From: Nocardia cyriacigeorgica
Lineage (GTDB): Bacteria; Actinomycetota; Actinomycetes; Mycobacteriales; Mycobacteriaceae
Reading direction: 5' to 3'
DNA: 64,000 nt
Assembly (NCBI RefSeq): GCF_010858045.1
Contig: NZ_JAAGVC010000005.1
Coordinates: 141,088 to 205,087 of the forward strand
The notes under the pieces were generated by a model. That model ran no database searches and was not told the origin of the DNA. It saw nothing but the letters and a program-made list of their open reading frames with translations. Of the stretch, positions 26,693 through 35,928 are shown piece by piece; position 1 is the stretch's first letter; every line of letters begins with the position of its first letter. A program made the position numbers and the translations under genes.

Positions 26693-27001
26693 TATCAGCC
26701 CCTCACTGCGCCGATCCGATTGCCTGGGCCGAACGTATCCACCAGCGGCGCCGCCCACCACCGGATAAACCCGGAGTGGAACCCCTATTTTCGAATCATT
26801 CGTAGGACGTATCCGGCATCATCCTTGCGGCCGATGCGGCGCTCCCGGAGAGGTGTCACGGATCGATTTCCGGCTTTCCCGAACAGCCAAACTGAAACGC
26901 GTTACAGTCACCACGACCCGGCAGTCACCGCGGTCCGAGCCGGGCTCGGCAGCAACGCCCTCGCCCGAGCCGCACCGCTGTACGGCATCAGGAGGACGAT
27001 G
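26693..27001. other. Intergenic region with divergent promoters
   Basis: About 309 bases without a gene between the divergent DoxX-like and kinase genes. It holds the CGAATCATTCG palindrome at 26792-26802, an AT-richer patch at 26785-26800, and the KstR-like operator at 26891-26908. The kinase ribosome-binding site GGAGG lies at 26991-26995. Confidence 0.6.
26891..26908. promoter_or_regulatory. KstR-like operator upstream of the kinase gene
   Basis: ACTGAAACGCGTTACAGT is an 18-base palindrome with a single mismatched pair. Its central 14 bases, TGAAACGCGTTACA, fit the mycobacterial KstR consensus TNNAACNNGTTNNA exactly. KstR is a TetR-type repressor of sterol and lipid catabolism genes. It lies about 110 bases before the kinase start. 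The match is to a short, degenerate consensus, so another TetR protein is possible. Confidence 0.55.
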
Positions 27002-28132
27002 ATGGCCGACGATCCCGCACCCACCGAACGACGTCGGCTGACCACCAGTGATCGCGATCTGGATTCGTTCACCGCCGACCTGTCCCGCTGGCTGGGCGAA
27101 CGCGTCGGCGCCGACGAACCGCCCTCGATCACCGGCCTGTCCCGGCCGGAGGCGGGCGGTATGTCGAGTTCGACGGTGTTGTTCGACGCCGAATGGCTCG
27201 CGGGCGGGCAGCGCGGCGGCGGGTCGTTCGTGGCGCGGATGGCGCCGGAGGACGATGCCTTCCCGGTGTTCGAAACCTATGATCTGGCAACGCAATACCA
27301 GGTGATGGCCGGTGTCGCCGAGGCGACCGATATCCCGGTGCCGAGGGCGCGCTGGCTGGAAAACGATCCCGGTGTACTCGGTACGCCGTTCTTCGTGATG
27401 GACCGGGTGGAGGGCCGGGTGCCCACCGACAACCCGCCCTATGTCTTCGTGGGCTGGCTCTTCGACGCCACCGACGAGGAGCGGGCGCGGTTGACCGACG
27501 CCACGGTCGAGATCATCGCGAAGGTGCACGCCATCCCCGACCCGGTGCGGCGGTTCCCGATGCTGGCCGGGCCCGGCGATGCGCTGCGCCGCCACGTCGA
27601 CGCCCAGCGCGCCTGGTATCGCTGGGCCCTCGCCGACGACGGCTACCGGATCCCGATCATCGAGCGCGGCTTCGATTGGCTGGCGGCCCACTGGCCCGCC
27701 GACCCCGGCCCCGACGTGCTGACCTGGGGTGATGCCCGTCCCGGCAATATCATCTACCGCGGTTTCGAACCGGCGGCGGTGCTCGATTGGGAGATGGCGG
27801 CCATCGGCCCGCGGGAACTCGACGTGGCCTGGATCATCTTCCTGCACCGGTTCTTCCAGGACCTCGCCGTTCGGTTCGACCAGCCCGGCCTGCCGAACTT
27901 CCTGCGCCGCAGCGAGGTGGTAACGAAATACGAAGCGGCCAGCGGCCATACCGTGCGTGATCTCGACTTCTACCTGGTCTACACGGCACTACGGCACGCC
28001 ATCGTGATGGCAAGGATCAAGCGCCGGATGATCCACTTCGGCGAGGACACCGACACCGATGACCGCGACGACTATGTGATGCACCGGGCGAGCTTGCAGG
28101 CCCTGCTCGACGGAACCTACGAATGGGATTGA
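27002..28132 (+). CDS. APH-type phosphotransferase
   Basis: A 376-residue kinase-fold protein of the aminoglycoside-phosphotransferase/ACAD10-like group. It has an ATP-lobe FVARMAPEDDAFPVFETYDLATQYQVM segment and a catalytic-loop LTWGDARPGNIIY in place of HxDxxxxN (the base Asp near residue 246). A metal-binding VLDWEMA follows, where kinases have DFG. Such proteins often accompany acyl-CoA dehydrogenases in lipid or sterol degradation and phosphorylate hydroxyacyl-type substrates. ATG 27002 has GGAGG six bases upstream; ATG 26999 is the alternative. It is co-directional with the next gene and preceded by a KstR-like operator. Confidence 0.8.
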   Translation: MADDPAPTERRRLTTSDRDLDSFTADLSRWLGERVGADEPPSITGLSRPEAGGMSSSTVLFDAEWLAGGQRGGGSFVARMAPEDDAFPVFETYDLATQYQVMAGVAEATDIPVPRARWLENDPGVLGTPFFVMDRVEGRVPTDNPPYVFVGWLFDATDEERARLTDATVEIIAKVHAIPDPVRRFPMLAGPGDALRRHVDAQRAWYRWALADDGYRIPIIERGFDWLAAHWPADPGPDVLTWGDARPGNIIYRGFEPAAVLDWEMAAIGPRELDVAWIIFLHRFFQDLAVRFDQPGLPNFLRRSEVVTKYEAASGHTVRDLDFYLVYTALRHAIVMARIKRRMIHFGEDTDTDDRDDYVMHRASLQALLDGTYEWD

Positions 28133-28140
28133 GCCACACT

Positions 28141-29268
28141 ATGTCTGATTCCTCCCGTCTTCCCGGATCCGCACCGGCACCGTTGGACGAATTCCCGATC
28201 CACCAGACGCCGCTGTCGCTGGCACGGGTGGCCAGCAGCGACCGCAACTTCTACGACCGCAGCTATTTCAACGCGCACAATCGTGCGGGCGGCACCATGC
28301 TGGTGACCGGGTTCGGCGTCTATCCGAACCTGGGGGTCACCGACGCCTACCTGGCTCTGCGCGAGGGCGATACCGTGCGCACGGTGCGGTTTTCCGACGC
28401 GCTCGGCGACCGGAGCCTGGATATGCGGGTCGGTGACTACCGGATCGAGGTGCTCGAACCACTGCAGCGGCTGCGGCTGGTGTGCGAACACGATGAGCTC
28501 GCCGCCGACCTGACCTGGACCGGCGCGTTCCCCACGGTGCAGGAGCAGCCGCATCTGATCCTCAACGGCAACCGCCCGATCATCGAGGCCTCGCGGTTCG
28601 CCCAGGTCGGAAGCTGGTCGGGCACCCTGCGAGTCGACGGCCGGGAGATCAGCGTCGATCCCGAGGTCTGGGGCGGCACCAGGGACCGGTCCTGGGGCAT
28701 CCGGCCGGTCGGCGAAACCGAGCCGCCCGGGCGCGCGGCCGCGGAACCCTCGGGCGGGTTCTGGTGGCTGTACATGCCGTTGCGGTTCGACGACTTCGCG
28801 ATCGTCGTCATCGTGCAGGAGGAACCCGACGGCAGGCGCACCCTCAACGACGCCACCCGGGTCTGGCCGGACGGGCGGGCCGAGCAACTCGGCTGGCCGC
28901 GCATCTCGATCGACTACCGCTCCGGCACCAGGTTGCCCACCGCCGCGCGCATCGAACTGACCACACCGGACGGCAAACCGCTCGACGTGGAAATCCGGAC
29001 GGTGACCGATATCCCGCTGCACGTGGGCTGCGGCTACGGCGGCGATCCCGATTGGCAGCACGGCCAGTGGAAGGGCCGCGACTGGACCTCGAGCGACCGC
29101 TACGACCTCACCGATCCGGCCGTCGCCGGGCGCATCCCGTACGGCGTCATCGACCATGTCGCGCATGCCCGCTGCGGCGAGGCCGAAGGCTGGGGGCTGT
29201 TCGAGCACGCGAGCATCGGACGGCACGACCCCACCGGGTTCGCCGACTTCCTGTCGGTGGCGCCCTAG
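28141..29268 (+). CDS. Conserved hypothetical protein, probably two beta-rich domains
   Basis: A 375-residue protein of unknown function, rich in Trp, Asp and beta-strand patterns (RDRSWGIRPVG, GGFWWLYMPLRFDDFAIVVIVQEE). The arrangement suggests a lipocalin/AttH-like double beta-barrel, as found in the DUF7064/7065-type proteins that accompany APH kinases; this naming is from memory. There is no signal peptide. The alternative ATG 28123 overlaps the kinase stop by ten bases; ATG 28141 gives MSDSSRLPG. Tight spacing implies co-transcription with the kinase and a shared role, possibly in lipid or sterol metabolism. Confidence 0.65.
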   Translation: MSDSSRLPGSAPAPLDEFPIHQTPLSLARVASSDRNFYDRSYFNAHNRAGGTMLVTGFGVYPNLGVTDAYLALREGDTVRTVRFSDALGDRSLDMRVGDYRIEVLEPLQRLRLVCEHDELAADLTWTGAFPTVQEQPHLILNGNRPIIEASRFAQVGSWSGTLRVDGREISVDPEVWGGTRDRSWGIRPVGETEPPGRAAAEPSGGFWWLYMPLRFDDFAIVVIVQEEPDGRRTLNDATRVWPDGRAEQLGWPRISIDYRSGTRLPTAARIELTTPDGKPLDVEIRTVTDIPLHVGCGYGGDPDWQHGQWKGRDWTSSDRYDLTDPAVAGRIPYGVIDHVAHARCGEAEGWGLFEHASIGRHDPTGFADFLSVAP

Positions 29269-29472
29269 CGGCGCTGGGCGGGGCCAGGTCGATTGCCGGT
29301 CGATCGCCGGCGCGCATACTCTCGTCGTCGCTCATCGCGTACCACCCGGCCCGTGGTGTGACCGTCCGAACGGGTTGACGTACGCCGAGCGGCCGGGATG
29401 CGAGGCGCTTCGGGTGATGACCGCCCGGGTGCCTGCGGCCGGTGCCGGACACGCCCCGTAATCTCGACACTT

Positions 29473-30729
29473 GTGCCGAACACGTCAGCCGATACCGAGG
29501 ACCAGCCAGCGGGCGACCCGAACTACCTGGTCGGGCTCGATCTGAACGGGCGAAGGGTGGTCGTCGTCGGCGGCGGTTCCGTCGCCCAGCGCAGGCTCGG
29601 GCTGCTCATCGCCTCGGGCGCGGACGTGCACGTCATCAGCCGTGAGGCCACCCCGGCGGTCGAAGGCATGGCCACCTCCGGTCAGCTGACGCTCACGCTG
29701 CGCGCCTACACCGATGGCGATCTCGACGGCGCCTGGTACGCGATCGCCTGCACCGACGAACCCGAAACCAATGCCGCCGTGGTCGCGGAGGCCGAACGCC
29801 GCCGCATCTTCTGCGTACGCGCCGACAACGCCCGGCTCGGCACCGCCGTCACCCCGGCCACCGCCCGCTTCGACGGCCTCACCCTCGGCGTGCTGGCCGG
29901 CGGCAGGCACAAGCGTTCGGCGGCGGTGCGCAACGCGCTGCTGGAAGCGCTGCAATCGGGTGTGGTGACCGATGATTCGACCCCGGTCGCGCCGGGCGTC
30001 GCGCTGGTCGGCGGTGGACCCGGCGACCCGGACCTGATCACCGTGCGTGGCCGCAGGCTGCTCGCGCGCGCCGATCTCGTCGTCGCCGACCGGCTCGCAC
30101 CGCCGGAACTGCTGGCCGAACTCGGCCCGGAGGTCGAGGTCGTCGATGCCGCGAAGATCCCGTACGGACGCGCCATGGCGCAGGAGGCGATCAACACCAC
30201 GCTGGTGGAAGGCGCCAAGGCGGGCAAGTTCGTGGTGCGGCTCAAGGGCGGCGACCCGTATGTGTTCGGCCGCGGTTTCGAGGAGGTCGAGGCGTGTGTG
30301 GCCGCCGGTGTGCCGGTCACCGTGGTCCCCGGCATCACCAGCCCGATCGCGGTGCCCTCGGCCGCGGGCATTCCGGTCACCCATCGCGGGGTGACCCATG
30401 AGTTCGTGGTGGTCAGCGGGCATGTGGCGCCGGATCACCCGGACTCGCTGGTGGACTGGCCCGCGCTGGCGCGGCTGCGTGGCACCCTGGTGCTGATGAT
30501 GGCCGTCGAGCGGATCGAGCAGTTCGCCGATGTGCTGCTCGCCGGCGGGCGGCCCGCCGATACCCCGGCCACCGTCATCCAAGAGGGCACGCTGCGGACC
30601 CAGCGGGTGCTGCGCGCCGACCTGGCGACGATCGCCGAACGAGTGCGTGCCGAAGGCATCCGCCCGCCCGCCATCGTCGTGATCGGCCCCACGGCGGGCT
30701 TCTCGGCAGACGTCGCGCCGGGCGGCTGA
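29473..30729 (+). CDS. cysG: Siroheme synthase CysG / uroporphyrinogen-III methyltransferase
   Basis: A bifunctional tetrapyrrole enzyme of 418 residues. The N-terminal precorrin-2 dehydrogenase domain has the NAD-binding VVVVGGGSVAQRR (about residues 29-41). The C-terminal SAM-dependent methyltransferase domain starts VALVGGGPGDPDLITVRG (about 177) and includes VVRLKGGDPYVFGRG. It makes precorrin-2 and siroheme for sulfite/nitrite reductase and for cobalamin. GTG 29473 is supported by a TAATCT box ending eight bases upstream, predicting a leaderless mRNA. Orthologous to Rv2847c; the next gene, as in M. tuberculosis, is efpA. Confidence 0.93.
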   Translation: MPNTSADTEDQPAGDPNYLVGLDLNGRRVVVVGGGSVAQRRLGLLIASGADVHVISREATPAVEGMATSGQLTLTLRAYTDGDLDGAWYAIACTDEPETNAAVVAEAERRRIFCVRADNARLGTAVTPATARFDGLTLGVLAGGRHKRSAAVRNALLEALQSGVVTDDSTPVAPGVALVGGGPGDPDLITVRGRRLLARADLVVADRLAPPELLAELGPEVEVVDAAKIPYGRAMAQEAINTTLVEGAKAGKFVVRLKGGDPYVFGRGFEEVEACVAAGVPVTVVPGITSPIAVPSAAGIPVTHRGVTHEFVVVSGHVAPDHPDSLVDWPALARLRGTLVLMMAVERIEQFADVLLAGGRPADTPATVIQEGTLRTQRVLRADLATIAERVRAEGIRPPAIVVIGPTAGFSADVAPGG

Positions 30730-30899
30730 GACGTAGCGGGCGAGCGACAAGTGACAGCCCGCACGCGACAGCAACGTACCGCCGCCCTTCGGTAGCGCGG
30801 TGGGGCGCGGCCAGGTCGCCCTCCGGTCGCGCTGCTCGAACGACCCCGGCCCGACGTACCGAACGGTGTGCTTGTGACCGTCGATTACAGTGACTCCCT

Positions 30900-32384
30900 G
30901 TGCTCGACAAAGCCGCTGCTACGACGCAGTACCCCGTGACGCGGCGGGCCTTCGGGCTCGCGATCCTCGTCCTGAGCGGACTCCAGCTCATGGTGGTGCT
31001 CGACGGCACCGTGGTGATCCTGGCGCTGCCGCGATTGCAGGAAGAAATGGGGCTGTCCAGCTCCGGCAGCGCCTGGATGGTGACCGCCTACGGCCTGCCC
31101 TTCGCCGGCCTGATGCTGCTCGGCGGCCGGATCGGCGATTCCTTCGGGCGGCGGCGGATGTTCCTGCTCGGTGTCTCACTGTTCACGCTGGCATCACTGC
31201 TGTGTGGACTGGCCCAGAACGAAGGCATGCTGATCGCGGCCCGCGCTTTCCAGGGCACCGGCGCCGCACTCGCGGCCCCCACCGCGTTCGCCTTGGTGGC
31301 CAGCACATTCGCACCGGGACCGGTGCGCAATCAGGCCTTCGCGATCTTCGGGTCGATGGCGGCGCTCGGCTCGGTCGGCGGACTGGTGATCGGCGGCGCG
31401 CTCACCGAGGTGAGCTGGCGCTGGATTTTCCTGATCAATGTGCCCATCGGCGCGCTCATCATCCTCGGCGCCGTGATCGCCCTGCGCGACACCACGCATC
31501 ACCGGCTCACCCTCGACGTGCGCGGCGCGATCCTCGGCACCCTGGCCTGCGCGCTGATCGTGTTCGGCGCGACCGAAGGGCCGGAGTTCGGCTGGGACAG
31601 CCCCTACGTCATCGGTTCGCTGATCGGCGGTGTGGTGCTGCTGGTGGTGTTCGTGCTCGCCGAACGCGCGGTGGCCAACCCGCTGCTGCCGTGGTCGCTG
31701 TTCGATCACCGCGACCGCAACGCCACCTTCGTCATCATCCTGCTCGCCAGCGGCGTGCTCGGCGCCACCACCTACTTCGCCGGGCTGTTCGTGCAGAACG
31801 TGGTCGGCTACAGCCCGCTGGTGGCCGGGTTGTCGTTCATCCCGTTCACCGTCGGCATCGGTATCGGCGGCGCGCTGTCGTCGAAGCTGGCGATGCTGGT
31901 CGCGCCGCGGTGGCTGCTCAGCGGTGCGGCCCTGGTCCTGGTGGCCGGGCTGGGTTTCGGATCGACGCTCGACGGTGACGTCAGCTATGTGCCGACCCTG
32001 CTCGGGCTGTTCCTGGTGATCGGTTTCGGTATGGGCCTGGCCATCGTCCTCATCCCGCTGTGCGTGCTCGTCGGTGTGCCGCAGGACGAGATCGGCCCGC
32101 TGTCGGCGATCGGCCAGATGTTCCTGAGCCTCGGCACCCCGATCGCGATCGGCCTGCTGACACCGCTGGCGGCCTCACGCACGCTGTCCGAAGGCGGCCG
32201 TACCGGCAAGCCCGCGGATATGACGGCGGCCGAACTCGTCGCGCTCGGCAGCGGCTACACGTTGGTGCTGTTCGTCGCGGCCATCGGTGCGCTGCTGGTC
32301 GGGCTGCTCGCGCTGACCCTGCGCTACACCCCGCAGGAAGTGGCGCAGGCCCAGCACGCTCAGGAAGAGGCCCAGCAGGCCTGA
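30900..32384 (+). CDS. efpA: MFS multidrug exporter, EfpA-like
   Basis: A 494-residue, 14-helix drug:proton antiporter of the DHA2 family. Helix 1 carries VVLDGTVVILALPRLQEEMG, loop 2-3 the MFS motif GGRIGDSFGRRR, and helix 5 the antiporter motif AALGSVGGLVIGGALTEVSWRWIF. The end, RYTPQEVAQAQ, matches mycobacterial EfpA. GTG 30900 follows a TACAGT box by eight bases, so the transcript is probably leaderless. In M. tuberculosis EfpA (Rv2846c) contributes to export of drugs and lipids. It is adjacent to cysG, as there. Confidence 0.9.
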   Translation: MLDKAAATTQYPVTRRAFGLAILVLSGLQLMVVLDGTVVILALPRLQEEMGLSSSGSAWMVTAYGLPFAGLMLLGGRIGDSFGRRRMFLLGVSLFTLASLLCGLAQNEGMLIAARAFQGTGAALAAPTAFALVASTFAPGPVRNQAFAIFGSMAALGSVGGLVIGGALTEVSWRWIFLINVPIGALIILGAVIALRDTTHHRLTLDVRGAILGTLACALIVFGATEGPEFGWDSPYVIGSLIGGVVLLVVFVLAERAVANPLLPWSLFDHRDRNATFVIILLASGVLGATTYFAGLFVQNVVGYSPLVAGLSFIPFTVGIGIGGALSSKLAMLVAPRWLLSGAALVLVAGLGFGSTLDGDVSYVPTLLGLFLVIGFGMGLAIVLIPLCVLVGVPQDEIGPLSAIGQMFLSLGTPIAIGLLTPLAASRTLSEGGRTGKPADMTAAELVALGSGYTLVLFVAAIGALLVGLLALTLRYTPQEVAQAQHAQEEAQQA

Positions 32385-32407
32385 ACCCGGCGGACTCGGC
32401 AGCGGGT

Positions 32408-32839
32408 TCAGAGTCGGCCGACGACCTTGTCCGGTGTGACCCGCACGATGATCCGCTCGGCGTCGTGCACCGAGGCCGGATTGAACTCCCGGTAGGTCTT
32501 GCCGGTGTACTTCAGCGCCAGCTTGTCCGGCAGCGCTCGCTCCGGGTCGGGCGTCACGGTGGCCGAGCCCTTGATCTCGGCGTAGACGAAGGGCCGGTCG
32601 GGCGGGTTGATCATCACCGTGACCCGCGGATCGCGCATGACATTGCGGCCCTGCACCCGGCCGACGGTGGTGGAGAAGATCAGATCCTCGCCGTCGCGCT
32701 CGAGCCAGACGACGGTCAGATGCGGATGCCCGTCCTTGCCGACGGTGGCGACTGTGGCGTAGACGCGCTCTTCGTCCAGATACTTCTTCAGGTCATCGGA
32801 CAGTACGGCTGTAGTAGTGCTCACAACACTCGCCAACAC
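32408..32839 (-). CDS. PPOX-class F420-dependent oxidoreductase family protein
   Basis: A 143-residue split-barrel flavin/deazaflavin-binding protein. It shows LDEERVYATVATVGKDGHPHLTVVWLERDGEDLIFST, GRVQGRNVMRDPRVTVMI and the closing ERIIVRVTPDKVVG, typical of the TIGR03618-type group that binds F420. GTG 32839 was chosen because GGGAG lies six bases upstream; GTG 32824 and ATG 32857 are alternatives. It follows yaaA by 32 bases on the same strand and is probably co-transcribed with it. Substrate unknown; related mycobacterial proteins reduce quinones or biliverdin. Confidence 0.83.
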   Translation of the reverse strand: MLASVVSTTTAVLSDDLKKYLDEERVYATVATVGKDGHPHLTVVWLERDGEDLIFSTTVGRVQGRNVMRDPRVTVMINPPDRPFVYAEIKGSATVTPDPERALPDKLALKYTGKTYREFNPASVHDAERIIVRVTPDKVVGRL

Positions 32840-32871
32840 CCGGGTCTCCCGGCGCATTCCAGCCGCGGATC

Positions 32872-33615
32872 TCAGGTGATGATGAGAAGTTCGGTGGGGG
32901 AGGCGATCTCGGTTCGCAGCCCGGCCTTGGTGGCGATCCGGGCGACGGCGCGGATATCGGCCGGCTCGGCGCGGGTGAGCACCAGCGCGCGGGCGAGCAG
33001 GCCCTTGTGATGCTTGTTGAAATGCGAGACGACGGTGCGGGAACCATCGGGATGCTCGGTGAGCACGTTCGCGGTGATGGCGCCGGGGACGCGGCCGAGC
33101 TGCTGATAGGTGCCCGAACGCAGGTCGATCACCAGATCGTCGCCGGCCTCGGCGCGCAGGGCATCGGGCAGCTGTTCGCGCCACACCGCCGACAAGGTGG
33201 GCAGGCCGGGCAGTTTCGACCCGCCGGAGAGCCGATACGCCGGGATCGGATCGCCGGCCCGCACCGCGCCGAACAGCGCCGAACCGATCCCGAGACGGGC
33301 GTAGGCCTTGGCCCGCTGCACCTTGGTGAACGAACGGGCATCGAGCGCGTCGTAGAGCACACCGGTGTAGCGCTCGAGCGCGGGCCGGGTGGGGGAGGTG
33401 CGCAACGCCGCGTTGCGGGCGATCTCCGTCTCCGCGCCCTTGCCGAGGCCGAGCGCGGCGCGCGAGGCCTCCGGATCGCCGGCCAGCCGTACCACCTCCG
33501 CCAGCAATTTCTCCCGCACCGCGGTCAGCTGCGGCATCGCCAGCTCGCCGAGCTCCAGCGGCGCGCCGGTTCCGCCGTCGGACTTGGTTTCGGAAGGAGG
33601 TAGCAGCACCAGCAC
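32872..33615 (-). CDS. yaaA: Peroxide stress protein YaaA (UPF0246)
   Basis: A 247-residue protein of the YaaA family, linked in E. coli to limiting free iron and protecting DNA during peroxide stress. It starts VLVLLPPSETK and has the family's SHFNKHHKGLLARAL motif near residue 200 and YRLSGGSKLP. GTG 33615 gives the canonical start and is preceded by a TACCGT box ending eight bases upstream; TTG 33624 is an alternative. The PPOX-type flavin/F420 gene downstream would fit a redox-stress pair. Confidence 0.87.
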   Translation of the reverse strand: MLVLLPPSETKSDGGTGAPLELGELAMPQLTAVREKLLAEVVRLAGDPEASRAALGLGKGAETEIARNAALRTSPTRPALERYTGVLYDALDARSFTKVQRAKAYARLGIGSALFGAVRAGDPIPAYRLSGGSKLPGLPTLSAVWREQLPDALRAEAGDDLVIDLRSGTYQQLGRVPGAITANVLTEHPDGSRTVVSHFNKHHKGLLARALVLTRAEPADIRAVARIATKAGLRTEIASPTELLIIT

Positions 33616-33761
33616 GAGCGACAACGGTAATCGGCGCCCGCCGGCCGGCCGGCAGCACCCCGGGACGCGGCCCCGGGTACTTCGGCGCCGACCGACCGTT
33701 GGCCACAGCCCAGCGGTGCCGCGGGGATGGTGTGAGCCGGCGGCGTGATGGGCGGCCGTCG

Positions 33762-34517
33762 TCAGCGCACCGCGCGTAGGAAGGCCCGGGTCCGCTCGTT
33801 GTGCGGGTCCTCGAACAGCTGCCGCGGCGGGCCCTGCTCCACCACGCGGCCGCCGTCGAACATCATCACCCGATCGGACACATCGCGGGCGAAGCGCATC
33901 TCATGGGTGACGATGAGCATGGTGATATCGGTGCTCTCGGCGATATCGCGCAGCAGGTCGAGCACATCGCCCACAAGTTCCGGATCCAGCGCCGAGGTCA
34001 CCTCGTCGAGCAGCATCACCTTCGGGTCCATTGCCAGGCAGCGCGCGATCGCGACGCGCTGCTGCTGACCGCCGGACAGCTGCGCGGGATGGGCGTGCGC
34101 CTTCTCGGCGAGCCCGATCATCTCCAGCAGCTCCGTCGCCCGCGCGCGGGCCTGGCCCTTGGACCGCCCGAGCACATGCACCGGCGCCTCGGTGATGTTC
34201 TCCAGCACCGTCATATTCGGGAACAGGTTGAACTGCTGGAACACCATACCGATCTTCTTGCGCACCGTACGCAGGTGTTTCTCCTTGGCGGGCACCAGCT
34301 TCGCACCGCGCTGCTCGTGCGTGAGTGGTTGTCCGTCCACCCAGATGACGCCGTCGCTGACCTGCTCCAGCGTCATCAGCAGCCGCAGGATCGTGGTCTT
34401 ACCCGATCCGGAGGGGCCGATCAGGGTGACCTTCTCGCCGCGGCCGACGGTGAAATCGAGGTCGTCGAGCACCACCAGCTTGCCGAACCGCTTGCCCACC
34501 TTGTCGAAGCGGATCAT
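33762..34517 (-). CDS. ehuA: Ectoine/hydroxyectoine ABC transporter ATPase EhuA
   Basis: The 251-residue ATPase of a polar-amino-acid-type importer. Walker A GPSGSGKTT lies at residues 34-42, signature LSGGQ at 147-151 and Walker B VMLLDE at 167-172. The insertion VDGQPLTHEQRGAKLVPAKEKHLR after the first strands is characteristic of EhuA. ATG 34517 has AGGA five bases upstream; a TTG at 34559 overlapping ehuD is the alternative. It is the last gene of the ehuB-C-D-A operon. Uptake of ectoines for osmoprotection or as a nutrient is the expected role. Confidence 0.85.
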   Translation of the reverse strand: MIRFDKVGKRFGKLVVLDDLDFTVGRGEKVTLIGPSGSGKTTILRLLMTLEQVSDGVIWVDGQPLTHEQRGAKLVPAKEKHLRTVRKKIGMVFQQFNLFPNMTVLENITEAPVHVLGRSKGQARARATELLEMIGLAEKAHAHPAQLSGGQQQRVAIARCLAMDPKVMLLDEVTSALDPELVGDVLDLLRDIAESTDITMLIVTHEMRFARDVSDRVMMFDGGRVVEQGPPRQLFEDPHNERTRAFLRAVR

Positions 34518-34545
34518 CGCGTCCTGGTCGCGGCCGACCGTGTCG

Positions 34546-35193
34546 TCAGTAGTAGGCAAGACGCTTCTCCAGTCTTCTGATCAGTACAGACGTCGGGTAG
34601 CTCGCGATGAGGAAGAACACGCCGGCCAGGGTCAGCGGCTCCAGATATTGGAAGTTGCGGGCCCCGAACTGCTGGGCGGCGGTGACGAGTTCGACCACCG
34701 AGATGGCGAACAGGAACGGCGTGTCCTTGAACATCGACACCGCGTTGGTGCCGAGGGCGGGAACGCTGGCGCGGATGGCCTGCGGCAAGACCACCGCCCG
34801 CCAGGTGCGGTACGGCGGCAGCGACAACGCACGCGCGGCCTCCCACTGCCCGGTCGGCACCGACTCGATCCCGGCCCGGTACACCTCGGCCAGATAGCTC
34901 GAATAGTGGATGCCGAGCACGGTGATGCCGATCTGCAATGCGGAGAACTGCGGCAGCAGGTTGTAGGCGAACAGCAACTGCACCACCAGCGGCGTGAGCC
35001 GGACGAACTCGGCCACCGCATGCACCGGGGCCGCGATCCAGCGCGGGAACGACCGGCGCACGATCGCGATGGCCAGCCCGATCACCGCCGCGATCGCGAA
35101 ACCGACGACGGTGGCCAGCAAGGTGATCTGGAAACCGTCCCACAGCACCGGCAGCGATTCCCTGGCGCGCTCCCAACTCCATTCGACGGTCAC
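34546..35193 (-). CDS. ehuD: Ectoine/hydroxyectoine ABC transporter permease EhuD
   Basis: A 215-residue inner-membrane permease of the His/Glu/Gln type. It has an N-terminal helix in ITLLATVVGFAIAAVIGLAIAIV, the conserved EFVRLTPLVVQLLF segment, and the EAA loop GQWEAARALSLPPYRTWRAVVLPQA that contacts the ATPase. Its ATG overlaps the ehuC stop by four bases, showing translational coupling. It pairs with EhuC to form the transmembrane channel. Confidence 0.85.
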   Translation of the reverse strand: MTVEWSWERARESLPVLWDGFQITLLATVVGFAIAAVIGLAIAIVRRSFPRWIAAPVHAVAEFVRLTPLVVQLLFAYNLLPQFSALQIGITVLGIHYSSYLAEVYRAGIESVPTGQWEAARALSLPPYRTWRAVVLPQAIRASVPALGTNAVSMFKDTPFLFAISVVELVTAAQQFGARNFQYLEPLTLAGVFFLIASYPTSVLIRRLEKRLAYY

Positions 35194-35912
35194 CGCGCCA
35201 CCGCCTCGACCGGCTCGTCCGGGGCGAGCCGAAGCATCTCCCTGAGGGTCGGCCCACGGCCGAGCTTCGCCTTGGCGCGGGTTTCCACCAGGTTCATCAG
35301 CACCGTCAGTACATAGGCCAGCGCGAAATAGATCAGCAGACCGACACCGAAGGCGAACAGGGTGTCACCGGTGGATTGGCGCAGCTTCCCGATCTCGAAG
35401 GTCAAGTCCTGCAACGTGATGTAGGAGGCCACCGCGGTGCCTTTGAGCAGGTGGATCAGCAGGTTCGTCAGCGGCGGCACCATCAGCGCCCAGGCCTGCG
35501 GGAACAACACCTTGCGCAACCGCTGCCACGGGCTGAAATTCAGCGCGACCGCCGCCTCCCACTGCGTGCGCGGTACCGCGTTCAACGCACCGCGCACCAC
35601 TTCGGCCCCGTAGGCGCCGTAATTGAGGCCGAGCGCCAGGATTCCGCAGAACACCGGCTCGAGCTGATAGCCGAACAGCGGCAGCACGTAGAACAGCCAG
35701 AAGATCTGCACCAGCAGTGAGGTGCCGCGGAAGAACTCGATCAACACCCGCGAGGTTCCGCGCAGCGCGAGATTGCGCACCCGCACCACGGTCCCGAGCA
35801 GCAAGGCGATCACAAAGGCCAGCGCGGCCCCGCCGAGCGTGAGTTGCAACGTGACGAGAATGCCGTCCCAGATCCCGGGAAGCGCCTCGCGCAACGCGTC
35901 CATATCGCTCAT
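35190..35912 (-). CDS. ehuC: Ectoine/hydroxyectoine ABC transporter permease EhuC
   Basis: A 240-residue permease paralogous to EhuD, with ILVTLQLTLGGAALAFVIALLLGTVV as first helix, EFFRGTSLLVQIFWLFYVLP, and the EAA loop TQWEAAVALNFSPWQRLRKVLFPQA. A basic C-terminal tail follows the last helix. ATG 35912 lies 16 bases after ehuB. The gene order B-C-D-A is that of known ectoine importers, which is the main reason for the specific name. Confidence 0.85.
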   Translation of the reverse strand: MSDMDALREALPGIWDGILVTLQLTLGGAALAFVIALLLGTVVRVRNLALRGTSRVLIEFFRGTSLLVQIFWLFYVLPLFGYQLEPVFCGILALGLNYGAYGAEVVRGALNAVPRTQWEAAVALNFSPWQRLRKVLFPQAWALMVPPLTNLLIHLLKGTAVASYITLQDLTFEIGKLRQSTGDTLFAFGVGLLIYFALAYVLTVLMNLVETRAKAKLGRGPTLREMLRLAPDEPVEAVAR

Positions 35913-35928
35913 GGCGCGAACCGCTCGA

